Shown here: one piece after another, positions 62,638 through 64,000 of the stretch
Layout: each line of letters begins with the position of its first letter
Numbering within the stretch: the stretch's first letter is position 1
Assembly (NCBI GenBank): GCA_044361595.1
Contig: JBIKIN010000018.1
Location: 17,257 to 81,256, forward strand
DNA length: 64,000 nucleotides
Source of the DNA: Pseudopedobacter sp044361595
GTDB taxonomy: Bacteria; Bacteroidota; Bacteroidia; Sphingobacteriales; Sphingobacteriaceae
Direction of reading: 5' to 3'
Notes under the pieces: model-generated
Told to the model about the DNA's origin: nothing
Seen by the model: only the letters and a program-made list of their open reading frames with translations
Database searches by the model: none
Made by a program: the position numbers and the translations under genes

Positions 62638-63994
62638 ATGGGGAAAATTAGACATTACTTAGAAGCATCTGATTTACTATATTTCATCAAAACAGACCTT
62701 CATGCGAACTACACTTATGCAAACGATTTTTTTTTTAAAATCTTTTGGATTACAAAAAGAGAATATTTTGGGTATCAACTCTATGGATTCTATTTTAAAA
62801 GAAGACCATGAAATTTGCTTACAAACAGTTAAAATGTGTTTTGATAACCCTTCAAAACCTTTTAAAGTAACATTAAGAAAGCCATTTAAAGACTATTTTA
62901 AATATACAGAGTGGGAATTTATACTCGAGAATGATGTGGATGGACTTTCGCCAGAGATTGTAGGTATTGGATTTGATAAATCAGACTTTATAAAAAATAG
63001 TCAAAACCTTATCTCTAATGAAATAGAAAACATAAACACAAAATTTGAAGCACTTTTTAACACAAAAAGTTTATCATTTGTATTACATAAATTAAATGGA
63101 GAAATACTTATGGTAAATCAATCATTTTATGATTTGATTGATTACGAAAACTCCACTCATAAAAGTAACAACATCCTTCATTATGTGCCTGAAAAATTTT
63201 GGGATAACATAAAAGAAACTTTAGAAACACTTAAAAACACCAAAGAAAGCTCTTTTAAACAACTGGCAATTATACACTCCAGTGGATTTTTAATTGATGT
63301 TAACGTTAATAAATTAGTTTTTAAAGATAAAAACAACGAATTATTAGTTTGGAGTGTGATAAGAGACATCACAGAGCGAACAAATCACTTAAAAGAACTA
63401 GAATATCAGAAAGACCTACTGAAACAAACAACAGAAATTGGTGAAATAGGTGGATGGGAATTAGATTTAGAGACTAAACAAACCATTTGGACAGATAAAA
63501 TCTATGATATATATGAAATAGAAAACGGTCACAATCAAAACTTAGCTAATGGAATAAGTTTTTACGAGCAAGAAGATCAGTCTTTAATCATAGATGCCAT
63601 TAATAAAGCTTCAACTACTGGAGCTAGTTTTGATTTAGAGGCAAGATTCATTTCATTTAAAAACAAAAAAAAGTGGTTAAGAGTAAAAGGAGAAGGTGTT
63701 GTTGAAGACAATAAGGTTAAAATTGTTAAAGGAATTTTACAAGATATTACTGAAAGAAAAAATAACGAAGAGACCATAATAAAACAGCAAAACCTATTAA
63801 AGGAAATTTATTTTATTCAATCTCACACCATCAGATTGCCTTTGGCTAATATTTTAGGTTTAGTAGACTTGTTAAATTTTACATTAACAGAGCTAAACGA
63901 AGAAAATAAAGCAGTAATCGAAAAATTAAAGTACAGCGCCAATCAACTAGATGAAATCATCAAAAAAATAGCAAAAACACAGGCAGAACAGTAA
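62638..63994 (+). pseudogene. PAS sensor with HisKA-like end; frame broken at a T10 run
   Basis: Starting at ATG 62638 the frame reads GKIRHYLEASDLLYFIKTDL and NYTYANDFFF, a typical PAS start. After ten T (62727-62736) it is out of register and stops near 62813. The downstream frame, open from 62702, continues the PAS (SFGLQKENILGIN) through two further PAS domains (about 63025-63390 and 63430-63760). It ends with a HisKA-like helix pair (IQSHTIRLPLANILGL). Removing one T gives an uninterrupted 451-residue protein. No HATPase follows the His, so it cannot be a normal kinase. The break is a sequencing error, a mutation or a phase switch. Confidence 0.75.
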
Positions 63995-64000
63995 AATTCT

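Overview
The window is low-GC DNA from a Bacteroidota bacterium, most likely of the Sphingobacteriaceae (Pedobacter-like). The signs are the Bacteroidetes promoter format (TTTG, 19 nt, TAnnTTTG), families typical of that phylum (GIN-domain/DUF2807, DUF4249 with TonB receptor, DUF4251, DUF1599, BT_3928, DUF2911, TIGR02757), and dispersed intergenic repeats common in those genomes. This placement rests on recognition; no search was run. Most of the window is ordinary chromosome.

Layout. 1-6.1 kb: 3' end of an enoyl-ACP reductase gene, a small lipoprotein, clpC and ettA. 6.5-11.3 kb: a GH105 glycosidase lipoprotein followed by a decayed S41 peptidase remnant, a hipBA toxin-antitoxin operon with a four-site operator array, an aldo/keto reductase and two tiny membrane proteins. 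11.3-23.7 kb: housekeeping and envelope genes (TIGR02757, DUF4251, a cystathionine gamma-synthase-type enzyme, proS, a repeat-rich lipoprotein, an OmpP1/FadL porin, ribE, a biotin carboxylase, a GAF histidine kinase, threonine aldolase, a transglutaminase-like protein). 23.8-24.1 kb: two identical tRNA-Lys genes. 24.1-36.2 kb: two GIN-domain proteins, a GT2 glycosyltransferase, recQ, a beta-propeller/amidohydrolase protein, a sialate O-acetylesterase and an acyltransferase-3 protein.

36.4-39.6 kb is the most accessory-looking part. It holds a higA-like fragment between two copies of a palindromic repeat, two orphan genes (one with a HEPN-type RxxxxH motif), and a RelE/ParE-like toxin-antitoxin pair bracketed by two copies of one terminator hairpin. 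39.6-46.2 kb is a beta-oxidation operon (marR, fused 3-hydroxyacyl-CoA dehydrogenase/enoyl-CoA hydratase, thiolase, acyl-CoA dehydrogenase). A probable MarR operator overlaps its promoter. Two related TGAGA-repeat elements sit in its intergenic gaps, and one of them carries a four-helix-bundle (S23/IVP-like) gene.

46.3-53.5 kb is a six-gene signalling operon: receiver-histidine kinase, CHASE3/HAMP/GAF hybrid kinase with three receivers, a single receiver, CheR, CheB and another receiver. No chemoreceptor, CheA or CheW is present. 53.5-58.6 kb holds cdaA and folP on one strand, and DUF1599, BT_3928, an ABC permease and aroK on the other. 58.6-64 kb holds a DUF4249 lipoprotein with a TonB receptor, a DUF2911 protein, and a PAS sensor whose reading frame is broken at a run of ten T.

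No CRISPR array, rRNA, prophage or complete insertion sequence was seen. The best candidates for something undescribed are the four-helix-bundle element with its gene-less derivative, the four-site hipBA operator, the duplicated terminator around the toxin-antitoxin pair, and the orphan CheB/CheR signalling operon.
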